Origin: an uncultured Clostridium sp. | Lineage (GTDB): Bacteria; Bacillota; Clostridia; Lachnospirales; Lachnospiraceae | NCBI GenBank assembly: GCA_900539185.1 | Contig: UQBG01000002.1 | Location: 62,001 to 126,000 of the forward strand | Length of the DNA: 64,000 bases | Direction of reading: 5' to 3' | Part shown: one piece after another, positions 33,935 through 42,969 of the stretch | How positions within the stretch are numbered: position 1 is the first letter of the stretch | Layout: each line of letters opens with the position of its first letter | Made by a program: the position numbers and the translations under genes | The notes under the pieces: model-generated | Databases searched by the model: none | What the model was told of the DNA's origin: nothing | What the model saw: the letters and a program-made list of their open reading frames with translations, nothing else

Positions 33935-35701
33935 TTAGGATTTCTCCTGCCGAACTTCTTCGATTCCCCGTATATCCGGCTCCACCGTCATCGAATAGTT
34001 CGTATGATAGATGACAAAGCCCGGTGCTCCCCCCGGTGTTTTCTTCAGATTGGAACGTTTTGTATAATCTACCTCTACCTTCGAGCCGGTTCTTGCAGAT
34101 GAATAATAGGCGGCCAGTCTTCCCGCCTCTTCGTAAGTACGATCCGGCAGTTCCGCCGCTCCCTCCGTTTTCACAATCACATGAGACCCCGGTGCCTGCT
34201 TCGCATGAAACCACAGATCATTCCCATTTGCCACCTTGAAGGTCAGTTCTTCATTCTGATAGTTATTCTTTCCCACATACATATGGTATCCATCCGAGGA
34301 TCGATAATGAAGCGGCCGGCTCTTTTCCTGTTTTCCCTTCTTCTTTCCTTCACTCTTATAGCGTATATATCCATAGTCCATCAGTTCCCGTTTGATATCT
34401 GTCAGATCCATATCCTCCTGTGCAATATCCAGCGCTGCCTGAATCGACTGCAAATGTTTCAGCTCCTGTTCCGTCTGTTTGAGTTGCTCCGACAGTGCCT
34501 CATAGGTTCGTTTCAGTTTATTATACCGTGCAAAGTACTTCTTGGAATTTTCTCCGGGTGTCAATGTCCCATCCAGCGGAATCGTCAGTTCTTCATTCGT
34601 GTAATAGTTCATAACCGTTACCGACTTTGCACCTTCCTCGATTCCATATCCATAGGTGTTTAACAGTTCTCCGTATACCCGGTATTTATCCCGTTTCTCT
34701 GTATCCCTTAGCTGACCTCTCTGCAGGTCATACTTCTTCGCCGTCCGTTCCAGTGCCGTACTTACGATTCGTCTTAGGTCGGAGGACTTCTGATGAATCC
34801 GTGTGTTCCGGTTCTTAGCCGCATAATACTCCTGCAACACTTCCGATATCGTTTCCTTTGACTGCCATTCCATATCCGCATACATCGTCAATCGGATCGC
34901 CGAGAATTCCACCGGTTCTTCCTTTGCGTTATAACAGATCCCCGGTTCAAACCGCTCTTCCCGGATCTCTTCTATCACCTGATGAAGTGCCTCCCAGAGA
35001 GCATCCTCTTTTTCCTTTATCCCCTGCACACCGGCACTGCTCTGATCTCCATCCAACAACGCCCGATAGCAGATCTCATTGGCGATCACCGGACTGAAAC
35101 CGGTCAGAGATGTATATAACATCTTACACAGAGGCAGCGGTTTTTTTAACATCTGTTCTTCATAGTAGTCCCTGGTCAGCTCCAGTGGATTGATCTTATC
35201 CTGCGTCGGTGGTTGTTCATACATCCGTCCCGGCAGTACCTCACGCACCGAACTCATCTGAGCCCCAACCCGCTTAATGCTGTCAATGATCTGACCATCT
35301 CCGTCACAGAATATGATATTACTGTGCTTGCCCATAATCTCTATTATCAGGATTTTCGTACACAGATCTCCCATTTCGTCCAGATGCTCGATCCGGAACT
35401 GAACGATACGTTCCATCCCCGGCTGTTCAATCCCCACGATCCGTCCATTACCGATGTGCTTGCGGAGCAACATGCAGAAGTTCGGAGCTGTCATTGGATT
35501 ATTCTTATTTTCCGTAGACAGATAGATCAGCGGAAGGGATGCACTGGCTGACAATAACAGCCGATTGTTTCCGCTTCCTGTCTTTAAGATCAGGTTCAGC
35601 TCATCCGGCTCCGGCTGATATATCTTATAAATACGGCTGTTCAGCACATGTTCCTTCAGTTCATGCACCATGCTTGCTATTACAACTCCGTCAAATGCCA
35701 T
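33935..35701 (-). CDS. rqcH: NFACT-family ribosome quality control factor RqcH
   Basis: RqcH binds obstructed 50S subunits carrying peptidyl-tRNA and directs alanine tailing; older names are fibronectin-binding protein or FbpA. The start chosen gives MAFDGVVIASMVHELKE (588 residues), matching NFACT-N; the longer frame runs into a hairpin. Order: NFACT-N (about 1-200), two helix-hairpin-helices, a long coiled coil (about 370-440, RYNKLKRTYEALSEQLKQTE) and NFACT-R (from SDGYHMYVGKNNYQNEEL to DLWFHAKQAPGSHVI). GGAG lies about 12 bases from the ATG. yicC follows after 99 bases. Confidence 0.95.
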   Translation of the reverse strand: MAFDGVVIASMVHELKEHVLNSRIYKIYQPEPDELNLILKTGSGNNRLLLSASASLPLIYLSTENKNNPMTAPNFCMLLRKHIGNGRIVGIEQPGMERIVQFRIEHLDEMGDLCTKILIIEIMGKHSNIIFCDGDGQIIDSIKRVGAQMSSVREVLPGRMYEQPPTQDKINPLELTRDYYEEQMLKKPLPLCKMLYTSLTGFSPVIANEICYRALLDGDQSSAGVQGIKEKEDALWEALHQVIEEIREERFEPGICYNAKEEPVEFSAIRLTMYADMEWQSKETISEVLQEYYAAKNRNTRIHQKSSDLRRIVSTALERTAKKYDLQRGQLRDTEKRDKYRVYGELLNTYGYGIEEGAKSVTVMNYYTNEELTIPLDGTLTPGENSKKYFARYNKLKRTYEALSEQLKQTEQELKHLQSIQAALDIAQEDMDLTDIKRELMDYGYIRYKSEGKKKGKQEKSRPLHYRSSDGYHMYVGKNNYQNEELTFKVANGNDLWFHAKQAPGSHVIVKTEGAAELPDRTYEEAGRLAAYYSSARTGSKVEVDYTKRSNLKKTPGGAPGFVIYHTNYSMTVEPDIRGIEEVRQEKS

Positions 35702-35732
35702 TTCACTATCACTCCTATCATATGTGAACCGA

Positions 35733-35771
35733 ATACAGCCCCCAGAGGCCATACGCATTTGGGGGCTGTAT
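35733..35771 (-). terminator. Hairpin between glgA and rqcH
   Basis: ATACAGCCCCCA and TGGGGGCTGTAT are perfect 12-bp inverted repeats with a 15-base loop, 33 bases after the glgA stop and 32 bases before the rqcH ATG. No T run follows on the minus strand, so termination would be weak unless helped by Rho or NusG. Confidence 0.6.
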
Positions 35772-35803
35772 CATACTAAGATCTATATCGGTTCTTCTCG
35801 TTC

Positions 35804-37240
35804 TTAGATCTGATTATATAATTCCTGATACTTCTCAGCAGACTTCTGCCATGAATAATCACTGTTCATAGCACGCTCCATGATACCGTACCAGCTCTGC
35901 TTGTCATTATAATATACTTCTTTTGCATAATTAATCGTATTCAGCATCTCATGTGCATTGTAGTTGCGGAAGCTGAATCCGTTACCGGTCTTCTCATACT
36001 CATTGTACGGAATAACCGTATCCTTCAGACCACCGGTTTCACGAACAACCGGAATGGTACCGTAACGAAGTGCCATAAGCTGTGTCAGTCCACATGGTTC
36101 GAATCTGGATGGCACCAGCATCACATCACAGCCCGCATATAGCTTATGAGAACCGTCATCCGAATAGTAAATGTTTGCAGATACCTTTTGCGGATGAATG
36201 CCTCTATAGAAACGGAACATATCCTCATAACGCTGTTCACCGGTTCCCAGAACGATAAACTGTACACCATCCTGACAGATCTCATTCATTACACAGTCAA
36301 CCAGATCCAGTCCCTTCTGATCCGTCAGACGAGAGATAATACCGATCACAAACTGCTTATCATCCACCGGAAGTCCATATTCTTCCTGCATCTTACGCTT
36401 ATTCTCTGCCTTCGCCTTCTTGTAGCTCTTAGCGGAATAATTCTTATAAATCAGTGGATCCTTTGCCGGATTGTATACATCATAATCAATACCGTTTACG
36501 ATTCCCCACAGGTCATTTCTTCTGGCAAACAACAGTCCTTCCAGTCCTTCTCCATACTCCTGTGTCTGGATCTCACCCGCATAGGTATTACTAACGGTTG
36601 TAATCTTGTCTGCATAGACCAGACCACCCTTCAGCATACTTGCATTTTTCTTAAACTCCAGCTTATCCGGTGTAAATACATACTCCGGCAGACCGGAATA
36701 CGCCTGTATCGTCTCGATATCCCAGTTTCCCTGAAACTTCAGATTATGAATCGTCATAATGGACTTGATGCCCTGGAAGAACGGATTGCTGGCAAACAAT
36801 GTCTTTAAGTATACCGGAACCAGTCCTGACTGCCAGTCATGGCAGTGTATAATGTCCGGACGGAAGCCGATAACCGGAAGAATCGAAAGTGCTGCCTTTG
36901 AGAAAAAGCAGAACTTTTCAATATCCCACTTTACATCACCGTATGGCGTAAATCCATTAAAGTAATATTCATTATCGATAAAGTAAACCGGAACACCCTC
37001 ATATTCCATATACATAACACCGACATACTGCTGTCTCCAGCCGATATCCAATTGAAAATGTGTCAGATACTTCATCTTCTCACGATATTTATTCGGAATG
37101 CACAAATAATTCGGGATAATAATCCGTACATCATATTCATTTTTGTCAAACATCTTTGGCAATGTTCCTACAACATCCGCCAATCCACCTGTCTTTATAA
37201 ATGGCACACACTCTGATGCAATATAAGCCACTTTCTTCAT
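35804..37240 (-). CDS. glgA: Glycogen synthase (ADP-glucose)
   Basis: GlgA elongates alpha-1,4-glucan from ADP-glucose. At 478 residues it is full length. Motifs include the N-terminal KTGGLADVVGTLPK (Lys for ADP-glucose), HCHDWQSGLVP, and the C-terminal GT5 FEPCGLTQLMALRYGTIPVVRETGGLKDTV. GGAGGG lies nine bases before the ATG. It stands alone, with its own promoter and no other glg genes nearby. Carbon storage before sporulation is a plausible context given the neighbouring spo0A genes. Confidence 0.96.
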   Translation of the reverse strand: MKKVAYIASECVPFIKTGGLADVVGTLPKMFDKNEYDVRIIIPNYLCIPNKYREKMKYLTHFQLDIGWRQQYVGVMYMEYEGVPVYFIDNEYYFNGFTPYGDVKWDIEKFCFFSKAALSILPVIGFRPDIIHCHDWQSGLVPVYLKTLFASNPFFQGIKSIMTIHNLKFQGNWDIETIQAYSGLPEYVFTPDKLEFKKNASMLKGGLVYADKITTVSNTYAGEIQTQEYGEGLEGLLFARRNDLWGIVNGIDYDVYNPAKDPLIYKNYSAKSYKKAKAENKRKMQEEYGLPVDDKQFVIGIISRLTDQKGLDLVDCVMNEICQDGVQFIVLGTGEQRYEDMFRFYRGIHPQKVSANIYYSDDGSHKLYAGCDVMLVPSRFEPCGLTQLMALRYGTIPVVRETGGLKDTVIPYNEYEKTGNGFSFRNYNAHEMLNTINYAKEVYYNDKQSWYGIMERAMNSDYSWQKSAEKYQELYNQI

Positions 37241-37291
37241 GCTCCATAACCCTCCCAGTATTCCTTTTTCATTCGAAAACTATGTGAGAAA

Positions 37292-37320
37292 AGTATAGCA
37301 TATTTTAAGTATAAATGGAA
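37292..37320 (-). promoter_or_regulatory. Extended -10 promoter of glgA
   Basis: On the minus strand TATACT preceded by TGC (extended -10) lies 17 bases from TTCCAT, a weak -35. It sits between the second spo0A stop and the glgA start. Confidence 0.5.
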
Positions 37321-37328
37321 CCATATTT

Positions 37329-38123
37329 TTACAATTCATAATCCAGGCGTAATTTATCTGCAATCAATGCAATAAACTCAGAATTTGTCGGTTTTCCCTT
37401 ACCCGCATGGATCGTATAGCCGAACAGTTCCTGAATCACATCCATTTTTCCCCTGCTCCATGCCACCTCAATCGCATGCCGGATTGCACGCTCTACACTG
37501 GAGGATGTGGTTTTATACTTCTTTGCAATCGCCGGATACAGCAGCTTTGTAATATAATTCAACATATTCGGATCCTCTACTGCCATCATGATGCCTTCCC
37601 GGATATACTGATAGCCCTTAATATGTGCCGGAATTCCGATCTCCCGGATGATATCCGTGACCTCTCCCTCCAAACTTCGCTCCCTCTCATAGGAAGCAAG
37701 ATCCTCCCCCAGTTCTAAAACCGCTTCCTCCTCCTGTTCCCGTCGGAGGAGCTGTTTCATCCGCCGCTTTAGGATCTGATTATCAAACGGCTTTAACATA
37801 TAATAGGATGCTCCCATCATAAATGCGGTCTCGATCACGCTTTCTGTTCCAATGGTTGTCAGCAGGATATACCGGGTATGGATCTCCGGATGTTCCTCCT
37901 TCATCCGCCGCATCAGTTCGATTCCATCGGTATGCTTTAAAAGGGCATCCATAACCACCAGATCCGGCTGTTCGTTTACAATTGCATGATACAGCTCATC
38001 CCCGTCCAGATACTTGCCGACGACCTCCATGCTCCCATCTCTGGATACAAAGTCATATCTGCCCAACTCCTCTATCAGATCCTGATCCGCTGCCATAACC
38101 TTCATTTTTTCTGTTCTTTCCAT
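37329..38123 (-). CDS. Spo0A paralogue, second copy of the tandem pair
   Basis: Spo0A is the response regulator that starts sporulation. This 264-residue copy has a receiver (about 8-125) with phospho-Asp in VVMDALLKHTDG, switch Thr in ILLTTIG and Lys in YYMLKPFD. However, the acidic pocket is reduced to AADQD and the usual MP after the Asp motif is replaced (LLKHTDG). The C-terminal Spo0A DNA-binding domain is intact: IGIPAHIKGYQYIREGI, TSSSVERAIRHAIEVAW and FGYTIHAGKGKPTNSEF. I chose the ATG after GGGGA; a GTG 20 codons earlier is an alternative. It follows the other spo0A gene by about 80 bases. Confidence 0.88.
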   Translation of the reverse strand: MERTEKMKVMAADQDLIEELGRYDFVSRDGSMEVVGKYLDGDELYHAIVNEQPDLVVMDALLKHTDGIELMRRMKEEHPEIHTRYILLTTIGTESVIETAFMMGASYYMLKPFDNQILKRRMKQLLRREQEEEAVLELGEDLASYERERSLEGEVTDIIREIGIPAHIKGYQYIREGIMMAVEDPNMLNYITKLLYPAIAKKYKTTSSSVERAIRHAIEVAWSRGKMDVIQELFGYTIHAGKGKPTNSEFIALIADKLRLDYEL

Positions 38124-38206
38124 GATTTTCCCCATCTTTCTCTTTGTATTTTCTTTTTCATGACTGATACTGATTTCACTCACTCCACGTTGCTGCCGTT
38201 TTCCCC

Positions 38207-38995
38207 TTAAGCACTCTTCATTTTCTGATCCAGACGGATCTTATCCGCTATCAGAGCTATGAATTCCGAATTCGTAGGCTTTCCCTTTCCTGCATGGATC
38301 GTATAGCCGAACAGTTCGTCTATGGTATCCATTCTGCCTCTTCCCCATGCGACTTCGATTGCATGGCGGATTGCACGCTCTACGCGGCTGGAAGTCGTTC
38401 CGTACTGCTTTGCGATCTCCGGATACAACTGTTTCGTAATGGAATTTAAAATATCCATATCCGCTACTGCCATCAGAATGGCACTTCTTAAGTACTGATA
38501 TCCCTTGATATGTGCCGGAACTCCGATCTCATGGATAATATCCGTCACTACCAGCTCCAGCTTGTCCTCTGCCGGTGCTACCGTGATTGCCGCACTCTGT
38601 ATGCCACTGAGTCTGGCCGTTTTTCTGCCGCCATTTATAATCTGAAATGCATGTTTTAAGTCAGAGGAAGGGAACCCTGCTCCTACCCCGATCACATTCT
38701 GGCTTTCAGCCGCCATCCGGAACATACACTCCTGTCCTTTCATCATACCTACAATATACCTTGGGTGCAGGTCTCTTCCTGACTGGTTCTCAACCTGCTC
38801 CATAATTCCCATCCCATCTACATGCGGCATAATCAGATCCAGGATCACCACCTCCGGCCTTTGTTCCCGAATCATTCCGACTGCCTCCTGACCGTCCTGC
38901 GCGGTTCCCACCACCTGCACCTGACCGTCCTCATCCAGATACTGCTGAATCTTCTGCACAACGAATTTATCATGATTTACTATTGCTACCTTCAT
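38207..38995 (-). CDS. spo0A: Spo0A, first copy, with altered receiver
   Basis: This is the upstream member of the tandem pair, 262 residues. The receiver has phospho-Asp in VVILDLIMPHVDG, which is canonical, but the region of the switch Thr reads YIVGMMKGQE and the conserved KPF lysine is missing (IGVGAGFPSSDL). The acidic pocket is NHD rather than DD. The DNA-binding domain is intact, with IGVPAHIKGYQYLRSAI, TSSRVERAIRHAIEVAWGRG and FGYTIHAGKGKPTNSEFIAL. Output is probably Spo0A-like, but phosphorelay control may differ. AGGAGG is 13 bases from the ATG. Which copy is the true orthologue is uncertain. Confidence 0.9.
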   Translation of the reverse strand: MKVAIVNHDKFVVQKIQQYLDEDGQVQVVGTAQDGQEAVGMIREQRPEVVILDLIMPHVDGMGIMEQVENQSGRDLHPRYIVGMMKGQECMFRMAAESQNVIGVGAGFPSSDLKHAFQIINGGRKTARLSGIQSAAITVAPAEDKLELVVTDIIHEIGVPAHIKGYQYLRSAILMAVADMDILNSITKQLYPEIAKQYGTTSSRVERAIRHAIEVAWGRGRMDTIDELFGYTIHAGKGKPTNSEFIALIADKIRLDQKMKSA

Positions 38996-39198
38996 ATCGT
39001 TTCTAGCTCGCCTCCTGTACTTTTTTCTCCCTATTTGTTGTTCCTTTGCAATTATAGTAGAATTAGAAAAGTGAGAAAAGGGGGTATCCTCCGCAATTAT
39101 TGACAGGATATCGGCAGACTACCATTCTTTCGTATTTTTCATAATTATTTCGATTCGAACGCTGTAGACAGATGTTGAATCACCTTTCCCTTTGGTCG
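38996..39198. other. spo0A upstream region
   Basis: About 200 bases upstream of the tandem spo0A genes hold a minus-strand TATAAT at 39052-39057 with no good -35 (TTTTCT at 18 bases). I find no exact 0A box TGTCGAA and no convincing SigH promoter. No ORF is present. Confidence 0.4.
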
Positions 39199-39233
39199 AA
39201 CTAAAAAAAGAGTCTTTCGACTCTTTTTTAGTT
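39199..39233 (-). terminator. Strong bidirectional terminator after the long operon
   Basis: The sequence AAAAAAGAGTC-TTTC-GACTCTTTTTT forms a long perfect stem with T runs on both strands, 28 bases after the 757-residue gene. It separates the long yqfC-to-miaB gene string from the spo0A pair. Confidence 0.92.
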
Positions 39234-39260
39234 CCTGTGATGCCTCTACCGAACTGCCAT

Positions 39261-41534
39261 TTACATCTGATAAAACAGCAGATTATTCTTCAGATCCGGG
39301 GTAATCTCCCCACCAGCCTTTACATAGCGCGCACACATGCCATTATAATGCTGCAGCTTCTTCGCATTCTCTGCTTCGAATCTGGTAATCGATGTCTGGT
39401 ATAATGGATTGGAACGCAGTTCATTCCGAATCGCACCCGCAAACGGACAGTAACGAACCAGAATATCTCTGGATACCTTGTTCAAGCGGAAACTGCCTCT
39501 GGATTCAAATCGAATCCAATTCACATAATCCCTTACAAACACTTCCCTGTAATTATTCTTTGCACGCGCCAGAGCTCCCTTGATCCGCTCCTTTGCATCT
39601 GCAGACAGGTCATGATTTTTCCGGTAAAACTGAATATAGGTACAGTACTCGGCCGTCAATGACTTCTCCCGGATATCATTCCAGTGAATTCCTTCTTCCT
39701 TTCTGCAGATCTCCCATCGGAACTGACCGATGACATCCAGCATCAGATCATTTAATTCAACTGAGGTCAGAATCGGGAACATAAACCTGCCCGGTGTACT
39801 GCTTCGCATACCGGAACACTCCTGCCACATCATTCCTCTCGTTCCTGCATTCGGCATCAGAATGATCTCCGGCAGAATCTCTTTTTTAAGCCGTTCCGTG
39901 TTGATTCCCTTCTCCGGATCAGAAAAAACAATATCCCGATAGAATACGGAGTAATCCACCTTTCGAACCACATTCATCGCCTGCTCCAGCTTATCTACCG
40001 TTACCAGCATCTTCTCGACGGTATTGATCATATCATCCGAGCACAGAATCGGACAAAATGTCGTCACCTTACCATACGTCAGCTTATTCACACTGGTAAA
40101 CATATTCTGGATCTCAAACTTTACACGTAGCTCCATATCCCCATACTGCTGTTGTACCTGTTCCTTTATCAACTGCCCACGCTTCAACTGATCTGCAAGG
40201 TAGGCTGCATAGTTCATATCAAACTCATTCTTAGACGGTTCCTTTTCTCCGCGATAGATACATTTCAGCCATTCATAGATTGTAAATACATGCTCGGAAC
40301 GACAGATATCCAGATGGGCACACAGATCATACAGCTCCTTTGCCAGTTCCTCTCCCACATAGGACAGATCCATAAAACCAAAGTTTAAAAACATCTCCAG
40401 TATCGGCGTCAGACTTTCCTCATCTTTTACCGCTCGGATAAACACCCGATAGTAAATGTCATAGAAAATGGCTGTCAACGCCTTTCTCAGCGCATATACC
40501 TTCGGATCACTTGAATACATATCCGGCAGATTTCGATAGATCTTTATCTGTTTGCTGATTTGATCGGATTCCTCATCTCCATAACCTGCATACTCCAGAA
40601 TGTGCTCCAGACAATCAATCGCCGTTATATCCACTTCTTTTCTGACCGCAACACCGGCTGCCTCTGCAACATCCCGTGATGCATCCGAATAATCATACTC
40701 CTTAAATTCCTTCCAGCGTCTGGATATCATCCGTGGGGTATACAGTGCTGTCTGCTCTGCAAAGCTGCGGATCAGCTGAAGCTTCTCCCTTACGCCCTGC
40801 GTATCATACTTCTTGGCATGCATCTGAATAGACAGTTCAAAATACAGTCCAAACAGATCATTTTTATTCTCACTCAGCAGAATCTCTTTGTTATACGCCA
40901 GATAGGCCTCAATCTCTCCGATTCCCATAGAGAATCGACGCATCTGTGCGGCTGCCTCCATAATTACTCCAACCGTAAGGCTTTCATCCCTCTCCATCAG
41001 TTGCAAGTATTCCTTCATATAGGTCTTAGCCAGACGCTCACAGTTATGGATCTCCCAATCCTCTGCCATATGCTGCATCACCAGGGGATTAAAATGCTCC
41101 ATCTTCGGGAACATCTGCTCCTCTACCCGGTATTTTCCACACAGGTTCTTATAATCATTGTATACCGTTTCGACAAACATATGGAACTGTTTCGCTTTGT
41201 TATAAAGCTCCGAATATAACTGTAGCAGTGCATACCGCTGACCGATTGCCGACCGCAGGAAGATATTCCGAATCTTCTCCTGTCCGGAAAGGATCTTCTG
41301 CAGATCCTCAACACTTTCACATACAAAGGCAGCCAGCACACTATCCTCTGCTGCGATATAATCACACATATATATATCCCGCTCCAGAATACCGATCACA
41401 GCATTTTTCTCCAGACGCACCTGTGCCGTTCCAAGCTGCTGATATACGACTCCTTCCTGCAGCAGGTACCAGTACTTCACCTTTTCATTTTTCATTGCAA
41501 TGGGCTGCCCCTGCAGCACCTTCATAATCTCCAT
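39261..41534 (-). CDS. Large conserved protein with cyclic-nucleotide-binding-like N-terminus
   Basis: I do not recognise a named family. The N-terminus (about 1-110) looks like a Crp/cNMP-type beta barrel: VKYWYLLQEGVVYQQL, VRLEKNAVIGILERD and EDSVLAAFVCES follow the usual strand pattern, though the phosphate-binding cassette is not evident. The remaining 640 residues are predicted mainly helical, without transmembrane segments or signal peptide. Recognisable spots include IILMPNAGTRGMMWQECSG and FMFPILTSVELNDLML. There is no HTH resembling Crp. GGAGGG precedes the ATG at eight bases. It lies three bases after miaB and ends the operon. A cytoplasmic sensory or scaffold role is speculation. 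Confidence 0.75.
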   Translation of the reverse strand: MEIMKVLQGQPIAMKNEKVKYWYLLQEGVVYQQLGTAQVRLEKNAVIGILERDIYMCDYIAAEDSVLAAFVCESVEDLQKILSGQEKIRNIFLRSAIGQRYALLQLYSELYNKAKQFHMFVETVYNDYKNLCGKYRVEEQMFPKMEHFNPLVMQHMAEDWEIHNCERLAKTYMKEYLQLMERDESLTVGVIMEAAAQMRRFSMGIGEIEAYLAYNKEILLSENKNDLFGLYFELSIQMHAKKYDTQGVREKLQLIRSFAEQTALYTPRMISRRWKEFKEYDYSDASRDVAEAAGVAVRKEVDITAIDCLEHILEYAGYGDEESDQISKQIKIYRNLPDMYSSDPKVYALRKALTAIFYDIYYRVFIRAVKDEESLTPILEMFLNFGFMDLSYVGEELAKELYDLCAHLDICRSEHVFTIYEWLKCIYRGEKEPSKNEFDMNYAAYLADQLKRGQLIKEQVQQQYGDMELRVKFEIQNMFTSVNKLTYGKVTTFCPILCSDDMINTVEKMLVTVDKLEQAMNVVRKVDYSVFYRDIVFSDPEKGINTERLKKEILPEIILMPNAGTRGMMWQECSGMRSSTPGRFMFPILTSVELNDLMLDVIGQFRWEICRKEEGIHWNDIREKSLTAEYCTYIQFYRKNHDLSADAKERIKGALARAKNNYREVFVRDYVNWIRFESRGSFRLNKVSRDILVRYCPFAGAIRNELRSNPLYQTSITRFEAENAKKLQHYNGMCARYVKAGGEITPDLKNNLLFYQM

Positions 41535-41537
41535 CTT

Positions 41538-42950
41538 CTATTCCCTCCGGCTTCCGATATAGTAAAAGCCTTTCGCCTGATCCAGATGAACCATACACAG
41601 ACTGCCGACCAGCGACTCATCTCCCGGAAAATGTACCAGAAGATTATTCGACAACCGTCCGGTCACCATAGACGGATCCTGCTCACTGATTCCTTCTACC
41701 AAAACCTCCATCGTCTGGCCTTCCAGACGTCCGGTACGCTGCGCAGAAGACTCGGCCACTACATTTAACAAACGCCGGAACCGTTCCTTTACCACTTCCT
41801 CCGGTACCTGATCTTCCATATTTGCCGCCGGTGTTCCGGTTCTCTTGGAATAGATAAATGTATAAGCACTGTCATATTCTGCCTGCCGTACGACATCCAG
41901 AGTCTCTTCAAAGTCTTCCTCCGTTTCCCCCGGGAAACCTACAATAATATCTGTCGTCAAAGAAATATCCGGAATCGCCGCCCGCAGCTTTCTTACCAGT
42001 TCCAGATAATGCTCCTTTGTATATCTCCGATTCATCTTTTCCAGTAACCGGCTGCTTCCGGACTGTACCGGAAGATGCATATGCTTACAGATCTTTTCCG
42101 ACTTTGCCATTACCTGAATCAGATCATCGGACAGATCCTTTGGATGAGAGGTCATAAAGCGGATACGCTTTAGTCCCGGCACCTGTTCTACCCGTTCCAG
42201 AAGTTCAGCAAAGGATACCGGGTGCTCCAGCGTTTTCCCATAGGAATTCACATTCTGCCCCAGCAGCATAACCTCAACGACACCTTCTGCTACCATCTCC
42301 TCGATCTCATGGATGATATCCTCCGGCTCTCGGCTTCGTTCCCTGCCACGCACATACGGAACGATACAATAGCTGCAGAAATTATTGCAGCCAAACATAA
42401 TATTGACTCCGGCCTTGAAGGAATACTTTCGGATCGACGGAAGATCCTCTACAATCTCCTTTGCATCTTTCCAGAGATCTACTACCATACGGTCAGACTC
42501 CAACCGTGTCTGAATCAGCTCCGCCAGCTTATAGATATTATGGGTTCCAAAAATAATATCCACAAACCGATAGCTCTCCTTCAACTTCTCTACTACCAGC
42601 TCCTCCTGCATCATACAGCCGCATAATGCAATCAGCATATGTGGATTTTTCTTCTTATAATTCTTCAAAATACCCAGATGTCCATATACCTTCTGATTTG
42701 CATTTTCCCGTACCGTACAGGTATTCAGGAGTACAAAGTCCGCCTGTTCTGTATCCGTTTCCACATATCCGATCTCCTCCAGAATACCGGCCAGCTTCTC
42801 GGAATCCTTAAAGTTCATCTGGCATCCAAAGGTCGATATATGATAGGTCAGCGGTCTGCCCAGCTCCTTCTGTCGATCTGCAATGCTTTCTCTGCACCGC
42901 TTCATCATCTCTATCTGTCGTTGTGCTTCTATATGTCCCTGTTCTTTCAT
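41538..42950 (-). CDS. miaB: tRNA-2-methylthio-N6-dimethylallyladenosine synthase MiaB
   Basis: MiaB is a radical SAM methylthiotransferase that modifies i6A37 in tRNAs. The N-terminal UPF0004 domain has Cys in STFGCQMN, LNTCTVREN and LCGCMMQEE, holding the auxiliary cluster. The radical SAM motif is GCNNFCSYCIVP, and a TRAM domain ends the protein. I use the ATG preceded by GAGGAAAAGGAT (470 residues); a longer frame starts with GTG and overlaps the patatin gene. Confidence 0.95.
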   Translation of the reverse strand: MKEQGHIEAQRQIEMMKRCRESIADRQKELGRPLTYHISTFGCQMNFKDSEKLAGILEEIGYVETDTEQADFVLLNTCTVRENANQKVYGHLGILKNYKKKNPHMLIALCGCMMQEELVVEKLKESYRFVDIIFGTHNIYKLAELIQTRLESDRMVVDLWKDAKEIVEDLPSIRKYSFKAGVNIMFGCNNFCSYCIVPYVRGRERSREPEDIIHEIEEMVAEGVVEVMLLGQNVNSYGKTLEHPVSFAELLERVEQVPGLKRIRFMTSHPKDLSDDLIQVMAKSEKICKHMHLPVQSGSSRLLEKMNRRYTKEHYLELVRKLRAAIPDISLTTDIIVGFPGETEEDFEETLDVVRQAEYDSAYTFIYSKRTGTPAANMEDQVPEEVVKERFRRLLNVVAESSAQRTGRLEGQTMEVLVEGISEQDPSMVTGRLSNNLLVHFPGDESLVGSLCMVHLDQAKGFYYIGSRRE

Positions 42951-42969
42951 ATCCTTTTCCTCGTATCTG

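Noticed and set aside
33900..34214. Minus-strand frame overlapping the rqcH end
   Set aside because: It is in a different frame inside the NFACT-R coding region with no family similarity.
39001..39200. SigH promoter or 0A boxes upstream of spo0A
   Set aside because: There is no GAAT-type -10 at proper spacing and no exact TGTCGAA; the nearest match (TTTGGTCGAA) lies beside the terminator of the upstream operon.
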